A stretch of DNA of 64,000 nucleotides from DATAEE01 sp036258175. GTDB taxonomy: Bacteria > Acidobacteriota > Vicinamibacteria > Vicinamibacterales > 2-12-FULL-66-21. Position 1 is the stretch's first letter, and each line of letters begins with the position of its first letter. The stretch spans positions 3,604 through 67,603 of the forward strand of contig DATAEE010000027.1 of NCBI GenBank assembly GCA_036258175.1, read 5' to 3'. The position numbers and the translations under genes are program-made. Below are positions 26,570 to 35,253 of the stretch, one piece after another. The notes under the pieces were generated by a model. The model was not told the origin of the DNA, did no database searches, and saw only the letters and a list, made by a program, of their open reading frames with translations.

Positions 26570-27089
26570 CGTTGTCTCTCTCTTTCGTGACCGGGGCGAC
26601 GGGGAGCGAGGCCGCAATCTTCAGATCGATGATGAGCTGGAGCTGGTGTTCCACCTGCAGAAAGCGCAGCGCCGTTCGCGGCGAAAGCGCCGTTTTGACG
26701 CGCTCGAAACACTTCGCCCTGACCGCCTGCCGCTTGGCCTCGAGATCGAGCGCCTTGCTCGCGAGCTTGTCGGCCATCTCATCAGTCAGCTTGTCGTAGT
26801 TGCGCGCGTACTCCTCTATCAGCGCGACCCGCTCGTCACCGAGTTTCGACATTTCGAGATCGTACTCGCGATAGATTGGCCAGAAGGCCTTGTCTTCCTC
26901 GTCGGTGAAGCCCATGACCTCCGTGAGGATCGCGACCTTCTGCGCCTGCACGTCGCTGCGAAGCAGTTCGGCGTACGCGCTGAGATTGAGCGATTCGCTG
27001 TCCTGCGGCTTCGGCTGTGCAGTCTGCGCATCCGTGGCCAGGCCACTCATCGCGAGCAGGCAGAGCGCGACGATCGATACTCGAGTCAC
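26562..27089 (-). CDS. Periplasmic helical protein of unknown function
   Basis: 175 residues. Signal peptide MTRVSIVALCLLAMSGLATDA, then an almost fully helical, highly charged body with GFTDEEDKAFWPIYREYDLE and SPRTALRFLQVEHQLQLIID. The layout recalls the small periplasmic Spy/CpxP-like or LTXXQ-type sensors, but the LTXXQ motif itself is not evident, so I leave it unnamed. It is second in the minus operon headed by the DUF4136 gene. Confidence 0.72.
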   Translation of the reverse strand: MTRVSIVALCLLAMSGLATDAQTAQPKPQDSESLNLSAYAELLRSDVQAQKVAILTEVMGFTDEEDKAFWPIYREYDLEMSKLGDERVALIEEYARNYDKLTDEMADKLASKALDLEAKRQAVRAKCFERVKTALSPRTALRFLQVEHQLQLIIDLKIAASLPVAPVTKERDNDE

Positions 27090-27125
27090 GTTGGTGACCT
27101 CCTTGAAGCGAGCCTTACGATCGAC

Positions 27126-27674
27126 CTACGTCTGCTGCTTCGGCGGGTAGTTCTTGAAGATCTTCTTCATCGCATCATTGATGCTCTTGTCGCGCTTCTC
27201 GGGACTGGCCTGCGTCTTGACCTCCTTCGTGGCCATCCCGCGCCACGCCAGCTTCGACTGCTTCGCGTCGGCGATGTCGATGACAAGCGTCCCGATCAGG
27301 ATGTCCCGCACCTGCGTCGTTGACGTACCCATGCCACCGCCCCACCCCCAGCCATACGGGCCGTAGCCGCCGCCGTAGCCGCTGCTGTATGTCGAGATGT
27401 CCTTCTGCTTGTCGAACGCGATGTGATAGACGACGAACACGTCGGGGTCCGATTCGGCCTTCGTGAGTCCCTTCGCGGCGAGCTGCGCGTCGATGGCCGC
27501 CACGATGCGGTCGTCGACCAGCGGCTGCCCGACCTTTGTGCCTTCCTTGTGCGCGTACGTCTTGAAGCCGGCGAAGTTCGCGGACTTGTCGTAGTCGTAG
27601 CTGACCTTCTGCGCGAAGACGAGCGTCGGTGAGAGGAGAGCGGCAATAGCCAGGGTCACGAGTTTCCTCTGCAT
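27126..27674 (-). CDS. DUF4136 family secreted protein
   Basis: 182 residues from ATG 27674, preceded by a strong GAAAGGAAAG ribosome site. Signal peptide MQRKLVTLAIAALLSPTLVFA, then the DUF4136 pattern: VSYDYDKSANFAGFKTYAH, IVAAIDAQLAAKGLTKAESD, a Tyr/Gly linker (YSSGYGGGYGPYGWGWGGGM), and LVIDIADAKQSKLAWRG with DAMKKIFKNYPP at the end. DUF4136 proteins are envelope lipoproteins or secreted proteins of unknown role. It heads a three-gene operon. A second DUF4136 gene is at 61456. Confidence 0.88.
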   Translation of the reverse strand: MQRKLVTLAIAALLSPTLVFAQKVSYDYDKSANFAGFKTYAHKEGTKVGQPLVDDRIVAAIDAQLAAKGLTKAESDPDVFVVYHIAFDKQKDISTYSSGYGGGYGPYGWGWGGGMGTSTTQVRDILIGTLVIDIADAKQSKLAWRGMATKEVKTQASPEKRDKSINDAMKKIFKNYPPKQQT

Positions 27675-27723
27675 GCGTCTTTCCTTTCGTTCGAATGTTG
27701 CTTCGACAGGCGCCGGTGGGGGC

Positions 27724-27739
27724 TGCAATTGTCAAGCCG
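27724..27739 (-). promoter_or_regulatory. Predicted sigma54 promoter of the DUF4136 operon
   Basis: The minus strand reads CGGCTTGACAATTGCA, with GG-N10-GC spacing and a perfect TTGCA -12 block. The predicted start near 27713 gives a 39-base leader to the ATG at 27674. The same bases also contain TTGACA, so an overlapping sigma70 -35 element is possible. Boxes E lie 65-120 bp upstream. Confidence 0.58.
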
Positions 27740-27803
27740 CGCGGGGCCACCCGTTACGATGGTTCGGAATAGCGGTTCGCGCAATGGGACCTAGGGTGTA
27801 GGC

Positions 27804-27857
27804 CCCGGCATTTCGGAGGAACTCCGTTCGGGCGGAGGAATACCGTTGAAATCCGGA
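27804..27857. promoter_or_regulatory. Triple activator boxes E
   Basis: CCCGGCATTTCGGA (27804-27817), TCCGTTCGGGCGGA (27823-27836) and a stretched ACCGTTGAAATCCGGA (27842-27857) have starts 19 bp apart. They are more degenerate than A-C but keep the spacing. They lie between divergent sigma54-like promoters for the DUF4136 operon (minus) and the large secreted protein (plus). Confidence 0.62.
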
Positions 27858-27877
27858 GCAAACGGCCGCGGCGCCCC

Positions 27878-27893
27878 CGGCACGGTGACTGCT
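27878..27893 (+). promoter_or_regulatory. Predicted sigma54 promoter of the large secreted protein gene
   Basis: CGGCACGGTGACTGCT differs from the consensus TGGCACGNNNNTTGCW only at the first base and one -12 flank, with exact GG-N10-GC spacing. The predicted start near 27904 leaves a 53-base leader with a GGAAAGGAA ribosome site before 27957. Boxes E end 21 bp upstream of the element. Confidence 0.72.
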
Positions 27894-27956
27894 CTTGCAG
27901 CAGGGCGGAGGTATAGTGTCCCTTACGCCCAAGTGCCGCCGGAAAGGAATTAGACG

Positions 27957-30359
27957 ATGACCCAGGGGAAACCGGGACGGCCAGTCGTGGCCATGCTCGC
28001 CGCACTCAGTTTGCTCGTCCAATCGCCAGCGCCGCTCGTCGCCGATCAGACGGCCGCAAAGCCGGCTTCGCAAGCACCGCCGACTTCCGCCCAGCCAGCG
28101 ACCCCGGCCGCAGCACAGCCGTCCGCGAAAACCGCCGCCGCCGCGCCGGCGCCCGTCGACGGTGGTTGGCCGCGTGTCTATAACGTTCCGAGCGGCGGCA
28201 GCCTGTTGATGTATCAGCCGCAGATCGCCAGTTGGGACAAGCAAGCCCACGTTGTGGCGTTCAGCGCCGTGTCCTATCGCACGAAGACGGCGGAGAAGCC
28301 GCTCGTCGGCACGATCAAACTCGAAGCGGATACGAAGACCGCGATTGAGGAGCGGCTCGTCAGACTCCAGAACATGAAGATCGCGGAAGCGAACTTTCAA
28401 AACCTGCCGAAGGAACAGGTACGCGAGATCGTCGCCGAAATCGACAAGGCGGTTCCCGACGACGACCGCGTGATCGCGCTGGATCGAGTCCTCGCAAACG
28501 TGGACAAGAGCGCGATCATTCCGAAGAACGTCGAAGGCATCAAGGCCGATCCGCCGACGATCTTTTTCAGCAAGACGCCTGCAGTGATCGTGAATCTCGA
28601 CGGCGAGCCCGTCTGGAGCCCGATCAAAGAAAACGATCTGAAATTCGCCGTGAATACGAACTGGGATCTGTTTCAACACGGCCCGACCGCCACGTTGTAT
28701 CTTCGGAACGACGACTCATGGTTGAAGGCCCGGGACCTGAAGGGGCCCTGGTCCCCTGCCGGAACGCTCCCCGACAGCTTCAAGAAGCTGCCGGCTGAAG
28801 AAAACTGGAAGGAAGTCAAAGCGAGTCTGCCCGGCAGATCGATCAGCGCGTCGGCCGTACCAAAGGTCTTCGTCAGTAATCAGCCGGCCGAGCTCATTCT
28901 GCTCAGCGGCGAACCGAACTACCTCCTCGTGCAGGGCACCGATCTCCTGTGGGTGAGCAACACGGACAGCGACGTGTTCCGCATGGGGAAGGCCGGAAAG
29001 GTCTATTACCTCGTGGCCGGCCGCTGGTTTTCGGCGCCGGACTTCACGGGACCATGGACGTTCGCGACGCCGTCGCTTCCGGCCGACTTCAAGAAGATTC
29101 CGCTCGAGCACGACCGGTCGCGCGTGCTGGCATCGGTGCCGGGCACCGATCAAGCCGCGGAAGCCGTCCTGATCGCCCAGGTGCCGCAGACCGCGCGCGT
29201 CAACAAGAAAGAACTGAAGGCTCCCGAGGTCGCGTTCCAGGGCGACCCGCAGTTCACACCGATCGAAAAGACCACCGTGCAGCGGGCAGTGAACACCGAC
29301 AAGGACGTCTTCAAGGTCGGCGATCTGTACTACATGTGCTACCAGGGCGTGTGGTTCGAGAGCAAGGCCTCCTCCGGTCCATGGTCAGTGGCGGAGTCGG
29401 TACCTGAAGCGATCTACCAGATCCCAGTCAGCTCACCGGCACATCACGTGACGTATGTCACCGTCGAAGACGACGATGACGACGACTGGGTCGTGTATGC
29501 GGCCGCGGCCGGCTATACAGGCATGATGGTCGCGTGGGGCTGCACGGTCTGGGGTTCGGGTTATTACTATCCGCCCTACATCGGCTGGGGCGGCTACTAT
29601 CCTTATTACTACCCGCATTTCCCGACTTACGGTTACTCCGCCTGGTACAACCCCTGGACCGGTGCATACGGACGCAGCGCAAGAGTCTACGGTCCGTACG
29701 GCGGCGCGGGAGTAGGAGCGCGGTACAACCCGCGCACCGGAACGTACTCCCGGGGCGCGGCGGCATGGGGACCGTACGGCGCGCGCGGCGTCGCCCAGGC
29801 ATATAACCCCCGCACGGGCGCGTACGCACAAACGCGTCAGGGTTCGAACGTGTACGGCAGCTGGGGCTCGACCTCCGTGCAGCGCGGCGACGACTGGGCG
29901 AAGACCAATCGCTACACGAACAACAGAACCGGCAACACCACGCGGACCGTTCGAACGGACGACGGTGGAGCCGTCACCCGGCGCGGCTCCGACGGCGGCT
30001 TCGTCGGCGCCGGCAGCGAGGGCAACATCTACGCGGGAAAGGACGGGAACGCATACCGGCGACAGGACGGAACCTGGCAGAAATACGATAACGGCGGATG
30101 GCAGAACACAGACAAGCAGCCCAGCGGTGAGCGGCCGCAGCCAACCACCGGCCAGGAACGAACAGGCGCTTCGAACCGCAGCAGCAGCATCGATCAGAGC
30201 ACGCGGGATCAACTCGATCGCGACGCCGCCGCGCGCCGCGAGGGGGCGACCCGTACGCAGAACTACGGCAACTATCGGAGCGGTTCCGGCTCGCCCAGCA
30301 CCTATCGCGGCGGCGGCTCTCGCGGCGGCGGACGCGGCGGCGGAGGACGGCGACGGTAG
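27957..30359 (+). CDS. Large secreted protein with Tyr/Gly patch and YNPRTG repeats
   Basis: 800 residues, family not named by me. Signal peptide, then an Ala/Pro linker (about 30-70). A long body of repeated units follows, with motifs such as FFSKTPAVIVNLDGEPVWSP, FVSNQPAELILLSGEPNYLL and RWFSAPDFTGPWTFA, about 90 residues per unit. After an acidic run (DDDDDDW) comes a hydrophobic Tyr/Gly segment (GWGGYYPYYYPHFPTYGYSA), then repeats of YNPxTGxY (YNPWTGAYGR, YNPRTGTYSR, YNPRTGAYAQ). The low-complexity tail ends GGSRGGGRGGGGRRR. The acidic-Tyr/Gly-RGG order parallels the DUF3300 protein at 8355. Likely exported and surface or matrix associated. Confidence 0.8.
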   Translation: MTQGKPGRPVVAMLAALSLLVQSPAPLVADQTAAKPASQAPPTSAQPATPAAAQPSAKTAAAAPAPVDGGWPRVYNVPSGGSLLMYQPQIASWDKQAHVVAFSAVSYRTKTAEKPLVGTIKLEADTKTAIEERLVRLQNMKIAEANFQNLPKEQVREIVAEIDKAVPDDDRVIALDRVLANVDKSAIIPKNVEGIKADPPTIFFSKTPAVIVNLDGEPVWSPIKENDLKFAVNTNWDLFQHGPTATLYLRNDDSWLKARDLKGPWSPAGTLPDSFKKLPAEENWKEVKASLPGRSISASAVPKVFVSNQPAELILLSGEPNYLLVQGTDLLWVSNTDSDVFRMGKAGKVYYLVAGRWFSAPDFTGPWTFATPSLPADFKKIPLEHDRSRVLASVPGTDQAAEAVLIAQVPQTARVNKKELKAPEVAFQGDPQFTPIEKTTVQRAVNTDKDVFKVGDLYYMCYQGVWFESKASSGPWSVAESVPEAIYQIPVSSPAHHVTYVTVEDDDDDDWVVYAAAAGYTGMMVAWGCTVWGSGYYYPPYIGWGGYYPYYYPHFPTYGYSAWYNPWTGAYGRSARVYGPYGGAGVGARYNPRTGTYSRGAAAWGPYGARGVAQAYNPRTGAYAQTRQGSNVYGSWGSTSVQRGDDWAKTNRYTNNRTGNTTRTVRTDDGGAVTRRGSDGGFVGAGSEGNIYAGKDGNAYRRQDGTWQKYDNGGWQNTDKQPSGERPQPTTGQERTGASNRSSSIDQSTRDQLDRDAAARREGATRTQNYGNYRSGSGSPSTYRGGGSRGGGRGGGGRRR

Positions 30360-30428
30360 CCCGGTGCAGATTGCTAAATGTGGAACTCCCTGAGTGGACT
30401 GAAAGAGATTGCGGTAAAGTAGCGCGCC

Positions 30429-31055
30429 ATGCGCAAGTACGTCAGCGAGTTCATCGGGACGTTTTTCCTGCTTTTGACGATCGGGTGCACCGGCATCGCG
30501 GCAGGACCGGGTGTGATCGCCCCGCTCGCCATCGGTTCGGTATTGATGGTCATGATCTACGCGGGCGGCCACGTGTCGGGGGCGCACTACAACCCGGCGG
30601 TCACCCTCGGCGTCTTCCTGCGGGGGCGATGCCCGGCCGGAGATGTCGCGCCGTACATGGGCGCCCAGATCGCGGGCGCCATCGCCGCCGCGGCGGTCGT
30701 GATGTTCCTCAAGGGGAACGAGCCCGTCGCGCCGTTCGACGCTCCCGTCGCGCCCGCCCTGGTGGCGGAATTCCTGTTCACGTTTGCGCTCGTCTACGTG
30801 ATCCTGAACGTCGCGACGGCGAAGGCGACCTCCGGCAACTCGTACTTTGGCCTCGCGATCGGCTTCACGGTCCTCGCCGGAGCATTCGCCGTAGGAAACG
30901 TGTCCGGCGGAGCCTTCAACCCTGCGGTCGCGATCGGAGCCTCGATCCTGCGCCTTCTGCCCTGGTCGAACATCTGGATCTATCTCGTCGCCGACCTGCT
31001 CGGAGGGGCGGCGGCAGCGTTCGTGTTCACGTCGGTGAACCCGAACGACCGATAG
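30429..31055 (+). CDS. Aquaporin/MIP channel lacking the selectivity-filter arginine
   Basis: 208 residues, six helices with both half-helix loops. The first NPA is in GGHVSGAHYNPAVTLG and the second in VSGGAFNPAVAIGAS. In most aquaporins and glyceroporins the second NPA is followed by arginine (NPAR); here it is valine, so the ar/R constriction is probably wider and less selective. It would pass water or a small neutral solute. It follows the large secreted gene by 69 bases with no clear terminator, so it may be partly cotranscribed. Confidence 0.88.
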   Translation: MRKYVSEFIGTFFLLLTIGCTGIAAGPGVIAPLAIGSVLMVMIYAGGHVSGAHYNPAVTLGVFLRGRCPAGDVAPYMGAQIAGAIAAAAVVMFLKGNEPVAPFDAPVAPALVAEFLFTFALVYVILNVATAKATSGNSYFGLAIGFTVLAGAFAVGNVSGGAFNPAVAIGASILRLLPWSNIWIYLVADLLGGAAAAFVFTSVNPNDR

Positions 31056-31096
31056 CCGGATTGTGTAGACCGTCCACCCGAAGATAATGTGTGTCC

Positions 31097-31729
31097 ATGA
31101 CTCGACTTGCCTTGTCCGCTCTTCTCGCGTTCGGCCTGACGGCTTCGGAGGCCTCCGCCCAGTGGATCAAGAACATGGCAAAGCGTTCCGGAGCAGGCGG
31201 ATCGGTCGGAGGGATTTTCACGACTGACGACGACGTCAACGTCGGCCCCGCCTTTGGATTCAACTTCGGCCTCGCGCCCAAGCCAGGGCTCGGACCGACG
31301 CTGGGCTTCGGATGGTACCAAGGCGACCTGACGCTGTCCGACGTCTCCGGCGACACGGAGATCGGGCGCCTCCGGGTTCGTCCCATCATGGCGGGCATCG
31401 GGTACACGTGGGTGACGGGCCGAGTGGCCACCGGCGTGTCGCTGAACGCCGGCGTCAGCATCAACTCGATCCGGCTGAATGATCAGTACCGCAACTTCTT
31501 CGGACCCGGCACCGAGGTCACAGTCGACGCGAGCAACAGCTTCTGTGTCCGGCCTCAGATAAAGGTCGAATACGCGGTAGGGCGGAAAGTCGGCATCTTC
31601 TCGAGCGCCGGCTTCTTCTTCACCGAGTTCGACAACGTTATCGATACACCGGTCGGCCGCTTCGAGAACACGTGGGACGCGAGCAGCTTCAACGTGTTCG
31701 TGGGCGTGATGGTCTACCCGTTCAAGTGA
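31097..31729 (+). CDS. Outer-membrane beta-barrel protein
   Basis: 210 residues from ATG 31097. Signal peptide MTRLALSALLAFGLTASEASA, then alternating amphipathic strands typical of an 8-strand barrel (AFGFNFGLAPKPGLGPTLGF, GVMVYPFK at the end). No specific function is recognisable. It overlaps the convergent mobA gene by 8 bases. Confidence 0.75.
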   Translation: MTRLALSALLAFGLTASEASAQWIKNMAKRSGAGGSVGGIFTTDDDVNVGPAFGFNFGLAPKPGLGPTLGFGWYQGDLTLSDVSGDTEIGRLRVRPIMAGIGYTWVTGRVATGVSLNAGVSINSIRLNDQYRNFFGPGTEVTVDASNSFCVRPQIKVEYAVGRKVGIFSSAGFFFTEFDNVIDTPVGRFENTWDASSFNVFVGVMVYPFK

Positions 31730-32309
31730 GTCCGGCGCGCCGCAGCGCGTCGGCGTAGCTCTCCGGGGTGTTGCACGTCCTGAAGCTTTCAAGATCGGGA
31801 TCGACCTCCCGCAGCTCATCGGGCTGGACGCGCCGCACACGAACGTGGTCGAGCAGGTCTCGCGCGCGCAGCGCACGCTTCGCGACGAGCGCCTCGATGA
31901 CGGGCGCAATCGAGCGCGCATAGACCGCGGTCGTCATCATCGGATAGGCGTCGATCACCGGCACCGCGGCGTCGTACCCCGCGCTCAGATCCAGGAGCCG
32001 CCCGATCAGCGCCGGACGGAGGAACGGCAGGTCGCACGCCGTCAGAAACGCCCTGTCGGCCCTCACATGACGCAGGCCGACCATCAGGCCGGCGAGCGGT
32101 CCGAGGCCTTCCGCCGGATCGCGCACGGCTTCGAAGCCCGCAGGAAGCGTTTGTCCCTCCCGCGCTACCAGCACCACGTCGTCAGCCGCCTCGCGAACGA
32201 TTCGCACGACCCGACCGAGAAGCGTTTCACTGCCGAACAGAAGCGACGCTTTGTCGCGTCCCATTCGCGTCGAGCGTCCGCCGCAGAGCACGATGGCCGA
32301 GTGAGTCAC
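31722..32309 (-). CDS. mobA: Molybdenum cofactor guanylyltransferase
   Basis: Adds GMP to molybdopterin to make the bis-MGD cofactor of DMSO-reductase-type enzymes. 195 residues; the nucleotide-binding start AIVLCGGRSTRMGRDKASL and the motifs DPAEGLGPLAGLMVGL and FLTACDLPFL are those of MobA. The C-terminal FRTCNTPESY fits the family. It is alone here, divergent from gntK, with no other Moco gene nearby. Confidence 0.92.
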   Translation of the reverse strand: MTHSAIVLCGGRSTRMGRDKASLLFGSETLLGRVVRIVREAADDVVLVAREGQTLPAGFEAVRDPAEGLGPLAGLMVGLRHVRADRAFLTACDLPFLRPALIGRLLDLSAGYDAAVPVIDAYPMMTTAVYARSIAPVIEALVAKRALRARDLLDHVRVRRVQPDELREVDPDLESFRTCNTPESYADALRRAGLT

Positions 32310-32326
32310 GACTATAATTCTGCGCC

Positions 32327-32806
32327 TTGATCATCATTCTCATGGGGGTTTCCGGATCGGGCAAGACGACGGTCGGGAAACTCCTCGCGAGCGAGCTGGG
32401 ATGGGAATTCCTTGAAGCGGACGACTTTCATCCGCCCGCAAACATCGAGAAAATGCAGCGAGGCATACCGCTCGACGACACGGATCGCGATCCGTGGCTT
32501 GATGCAATCGCGAAGGCGCTCGAAGCGCGGGTGCGGTCCGGCACGAACGCGGTGCTCGCCTGCTCGGCGCTCAAGCAGGCGCATCGCAAGCGTCTCCGCG
32601 TGAGTCCCGACGTTCGCTTCGTTTACCTGAAAGGATCGTTCGAAGAGATCGAGGAGCGGCTTCGCGATCGACGCGGACACTTCTTCTCACCGGATCTGCT
32701 CGAGAGCCAGTTCGAGGCGCTCGAAGAGCCACGCGACGCGCTCGTCGTGAACGTCTCGGACCCACCCGAGACGATCGTCCGTCAGATCATGCGTACGCTG
32801 GAATAG
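32327..32806 (+). CDS. gntK: Gluconokinase
   Basis: Phosphorylates gluconate to 6-phosphogluconate. 159 residues with P-loop MGVSGSGKTTV, the EADDFHPPANIEKMQRGIPL block that binds gluconate, and the CSALKQAHRKRLR motif. The first beta strand (MIIILMG) requires the TTG start at 32327; the ATG at 32342 would remove it. It overlaps the convergent zwf by 20 bases. With zwf and gnd next door it feeds the oxidative pentose-phosphate pathway. Confidence 0.92.
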   Translation: MIIILMGVSGSGKTTVGKLLASELGWEFLEADDFHPPANIEKMQRGIPLDDTDRDPWLDAIAKALEARVRSGTNAVLACSALKQAHRKRLRVSPDVRFVYLKGSFEEIEERLRDRRGHFFSPDLLESQFEALEEPRDALVVNVSDPPETIVRQIMRTLE

Positions 32807-34190
32807 TCGTCCTGTGAGGGGTGTTCCACCCGCCGACTTCCTTAGCCAGCGCCTCCGCTTCGGGCGGACCCCAAGTGCCGGGATCGTACTCGTGCAAGCG
32901 ACCGCCGTCGCGGATGACAGGATCGACGATGGCCCATGCCGCTTCGACGACGTCCTGCCGCGCGAAGAGCGTGGCGTCGCCGGCGATTGCGTCGCCGAGC
33001 AGGCGCTCGTAGGCTTCCATCCGTCCTTCGCTCCCCTGCTCCGGCAATCGCACGACCGACAGCTCGACCGGCTCGCCTGTCATTCCCTCGCCGGGAGTCT
33101 TCGCCCGCGCCCCTACCGCGATCTCGACCTCGGGGCTCACACGGAAGCGCACGTAGTTTCCGAGCGGCGGCGTCGGCTCTTTGAACACGACGAGCGGCGG
33201 GTTTCGCAGCTCGACGATCACTTCTGTCGCGGTAATCGCGAGGCGTTTGCCCGCCCGAACGTAGAACGGCACCCCTTCCCAGCGCCACGAATCGACATGC
33301 AGCCGCAGCGCCGCGTAAGCAGGTACCGATGAGTCTTTCGCGACGTTCGGTTCGCTTCGGTAGCCGCGGTACTGACCGATGATGATCTGGTCGGGCCTGA
33401 GCGGCCGTACCGTGCGCAGCACCTTGACCTGCTCGTCGTGGATTGCCTCGGCGTTCATCCCGGCCGGCGCTTCCATCGCGAGATAGGTCACGATCTGCAG
33501 GAGGTGATTCTGGATGACGTCCCGGATGACACCCATCTCTTCGTACAGCTTGCCGCGACCTTCCACCCCGAACCGCTCGGCCATCGTAATCTGCACGTTC
33601 TCGACGTAGTGTCTGTTCCAGATCGGCTCGAGGAACGCGTTCGAGAAGCGGAAGTACAGAATGTTCTGCACCGCTTCCTTGCCCAGGTAGTGATCGATGC
33701 GGAAGATCGCTTCCTCCGGAAAGACCTCGTGCAGCGTCTCGTTGAGCGCACGTGCGGACGCGAAATCCCGCCCGAACGGTTTCTCCACGATGACTCGCGC
33801 GCCGTGTGTGCATCCAGCCTCCTTGAGCTGGCGCACCACGACCGGGAACATGCTCGGCGGGATCGCGAGGTAGTGCGCCGGTCGCGCCGCGTTGCCGAGC
33901 TCCTGCCGCAGCCGCTGGAAGGTCTTCGGATCGTTGTAGTCGCCGTCGACGTAGTGGAGGCAATCGGCGAGCTTCGGGAAGGCGTCTCGATCAACGCCGC
34001 CGCCGTGCTCGGCGACGCTCGCCTTCGCCCGCTCGATCAGGTCGTCTCGCGTCCAGCCGGATCGGCCGACGCCGACGATCTCGAAATCGAGACGCCCACG
34101 GCGCGCCATCGCCTGGAACGCGGGAAAGATCTTCTTGTAGGCCAGGTCGCCCGAGGCACCGAAGAAGACGAGGGCGTCAGATCTATTCAT
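32787..34190 (-). CDS. zwf: Glucose-6-phosphate 1-dehydrogenase
   Basis: First step of the oxidative pentose-phosphate pathway. 467 residues; NADP fold start ALVFFGASGDLAYKKIFPA, the substrate motif RIDHYLGKEAVQN with the catalytic His, and EKPFGRDFASA. Normal length. It lies 22 bases downstream of gnd on the same strand, so both are probably one transcript. Confidence 0.96.
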   Translation of the reverse strand: MNRSDALVFFGASGDLAYKKIFPAFQAMARRGRLDFEIVGVGRSGWTRDDLIERAKASVAEHGGGVDRDAFPKLADCLHYVDGDYNDPKTFQRLRQELGNAARPAHYLAIPPSMFPVVVRQLKEAGCTHGARVIVEKPFGRDFASARALNETLHEVFPEEAIFRIDHYLGKEAVQNILYFRFSNAFLEPIWNRHYVENVQITMAERFGVEGRGKLYEEMGVIRDVIQNHLLQIVTYLAMEAPAGMNAEAIHDEQVKVLRTVRPLRPDQIIIGQYRGYRSEPNVAKDSSVPAYAALRLHVDSWRWEGVPFYVRAGKRLAITATEVIVELRNPPLVVFKEPTPPLGNYVRFRVSPEVEIAVGARAKTPGEGMTGEPVELSVVRLPEQGSEGRMEAYERLLGDAIAGDATLFARQDVVEAAWAIVDPVIRDGGRLHEYDPGTWGPPEAEALAKEVGGWNTPHRTTIPAYA

Positions 34191-34212
34191 ACAGTCTCGT
34201 CCGTCAGCCGGA

Positions 34213-35223
34213 TCAACGTTTCTCCGTGTGGCCCCCGAACCCGAAGCGCATCGCTGACAGCACCTGGTTCGCGAACAGGTCGTGGCCGCGGGACGCGAAG
34301 CGCTCGAAGAGCGCCGCGGTCAGCACGTGCGCCGGCACGCCCTCATCGTTCGCGGCCTGCACCGTCCACCGGCCTTCGCCCGAGTCGGCAACCGTGCCGC
34401 CGAACTTCTCCAGCGTGGGATCGGCGGCCAGCGCCTGCGCCGTCAGGTCGAGGAGCCATGAACTGATGACGCTTCCCCGCCGCCAGACCTCCGTCACGTC
34501 CGCCAGATCGAAATCGTACTGGTAGTGTTCCGGGTGCCTCAGCGGCGCGGTCTCCGCGTCTTTCTCGTGGGTCGCCTTGCCGATGTCCGCGCGTTTCAGA
34601 ATGTTCAGGCCTTCCGCGAACGCCGCCATCAGGCCGTACTCGATCCCGTTATGGATCATCTTCACGAAGTGCCCGGCGCCCGAGGGGCCGCAGTGGAGAT
34701 ACCCGTGCTCGGCCGTGCTCTGCCGTTCCTCGCGCCCGGGTGTGCGCGCGATGTGACCCGGGCCCGGAGCGAGCGTCCTGAAGATCGGGTCTAGCCGTGC
34801 TACCACTTCCTTCTCGCCGCCAATCATCAGGCAATAGCCGCGCTCGAGTCCCCAGACGCCACCGCTCGTGCCCATGTCAACGTAGTGCATGCTGCGCGCC
34901 TTCAGCCGCTGCGCGCGGGCGATGTCGTCCTGATAGTGGGAGTTTCCGCCGTCGATGAAGGTATCGCCGCCGGCAGCGAGAGGCACCAGCTCATCGAGCG
35001 TGCCATCCACGATCGCGGCCGGCACCATGAGACAGATCGCCCGCGGTGGTGTGAGCTTGGCGACGAAGTCGGCGAGCGTCGATCCGCCCACCGCCCCTTC
35101 CTTGACGAGCGCATCGACCGCCGCCGCCGACCGGTCATAGACCACGCACGCATGGCCCCCGCGCATCAGGCGGCGGACCATGTTTCCACCCATTCGGCCG
35201 AGGCCGATCATGCCGAGCTGCAT
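34213..35223 (-). CDS. gnd: 6-phosphogluconate dehydrogenase, short NAD-type (GndA/YqeC-like)
   Basis: Oxidative decarboxylation of 6-phosphogluconate to ribulose-5-phosphate. 336 residues from ATG 35223, the compact form rather than the ~470-residue NADP form. Dinucleotide motif GMIGLGRMGGNM, substrate block MGTSGGVWGLERGYCLMIGG and HCGPSGAGHFVKMIHNGIEY are all present. A TTG at 35232 is a less likely start. First gene of the gnd-zwf pair. Confidence 0.94.
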   Translation of the reverse strand: MQLGMIGLGRMGGNMVRRLMRGGHACVVYDRSAAAVDALVKEGAVGGSTLADFVAKLTPPRAICLMVPAAIVDGTLDELVPLAAGGDTFIDGGNSHYQDDIARAQRLKARSMHYVDMGTSGGVWGLERGYCLMIGGEKEVVARLDPIFRTLAPGPGHIARTPGREERQSTAEHGYLHCGPSGAGHFVKMIHNGIEYGLMAAFAEGLNILKRADIGKATHEKDAETAPLRHPEHYQYDFDLADVTEVWRRGSVISSWLLDLTAQALAADPTLEKFGGTVADSGEGRWTVQAANDEGVPAHVLTAALFERFASRGHDLFANQVLSAMRFGFGGHTEKR

Positions 35224-35253
35224 TCGTGACAAGCCCCCAAAAGGGGAACTATG

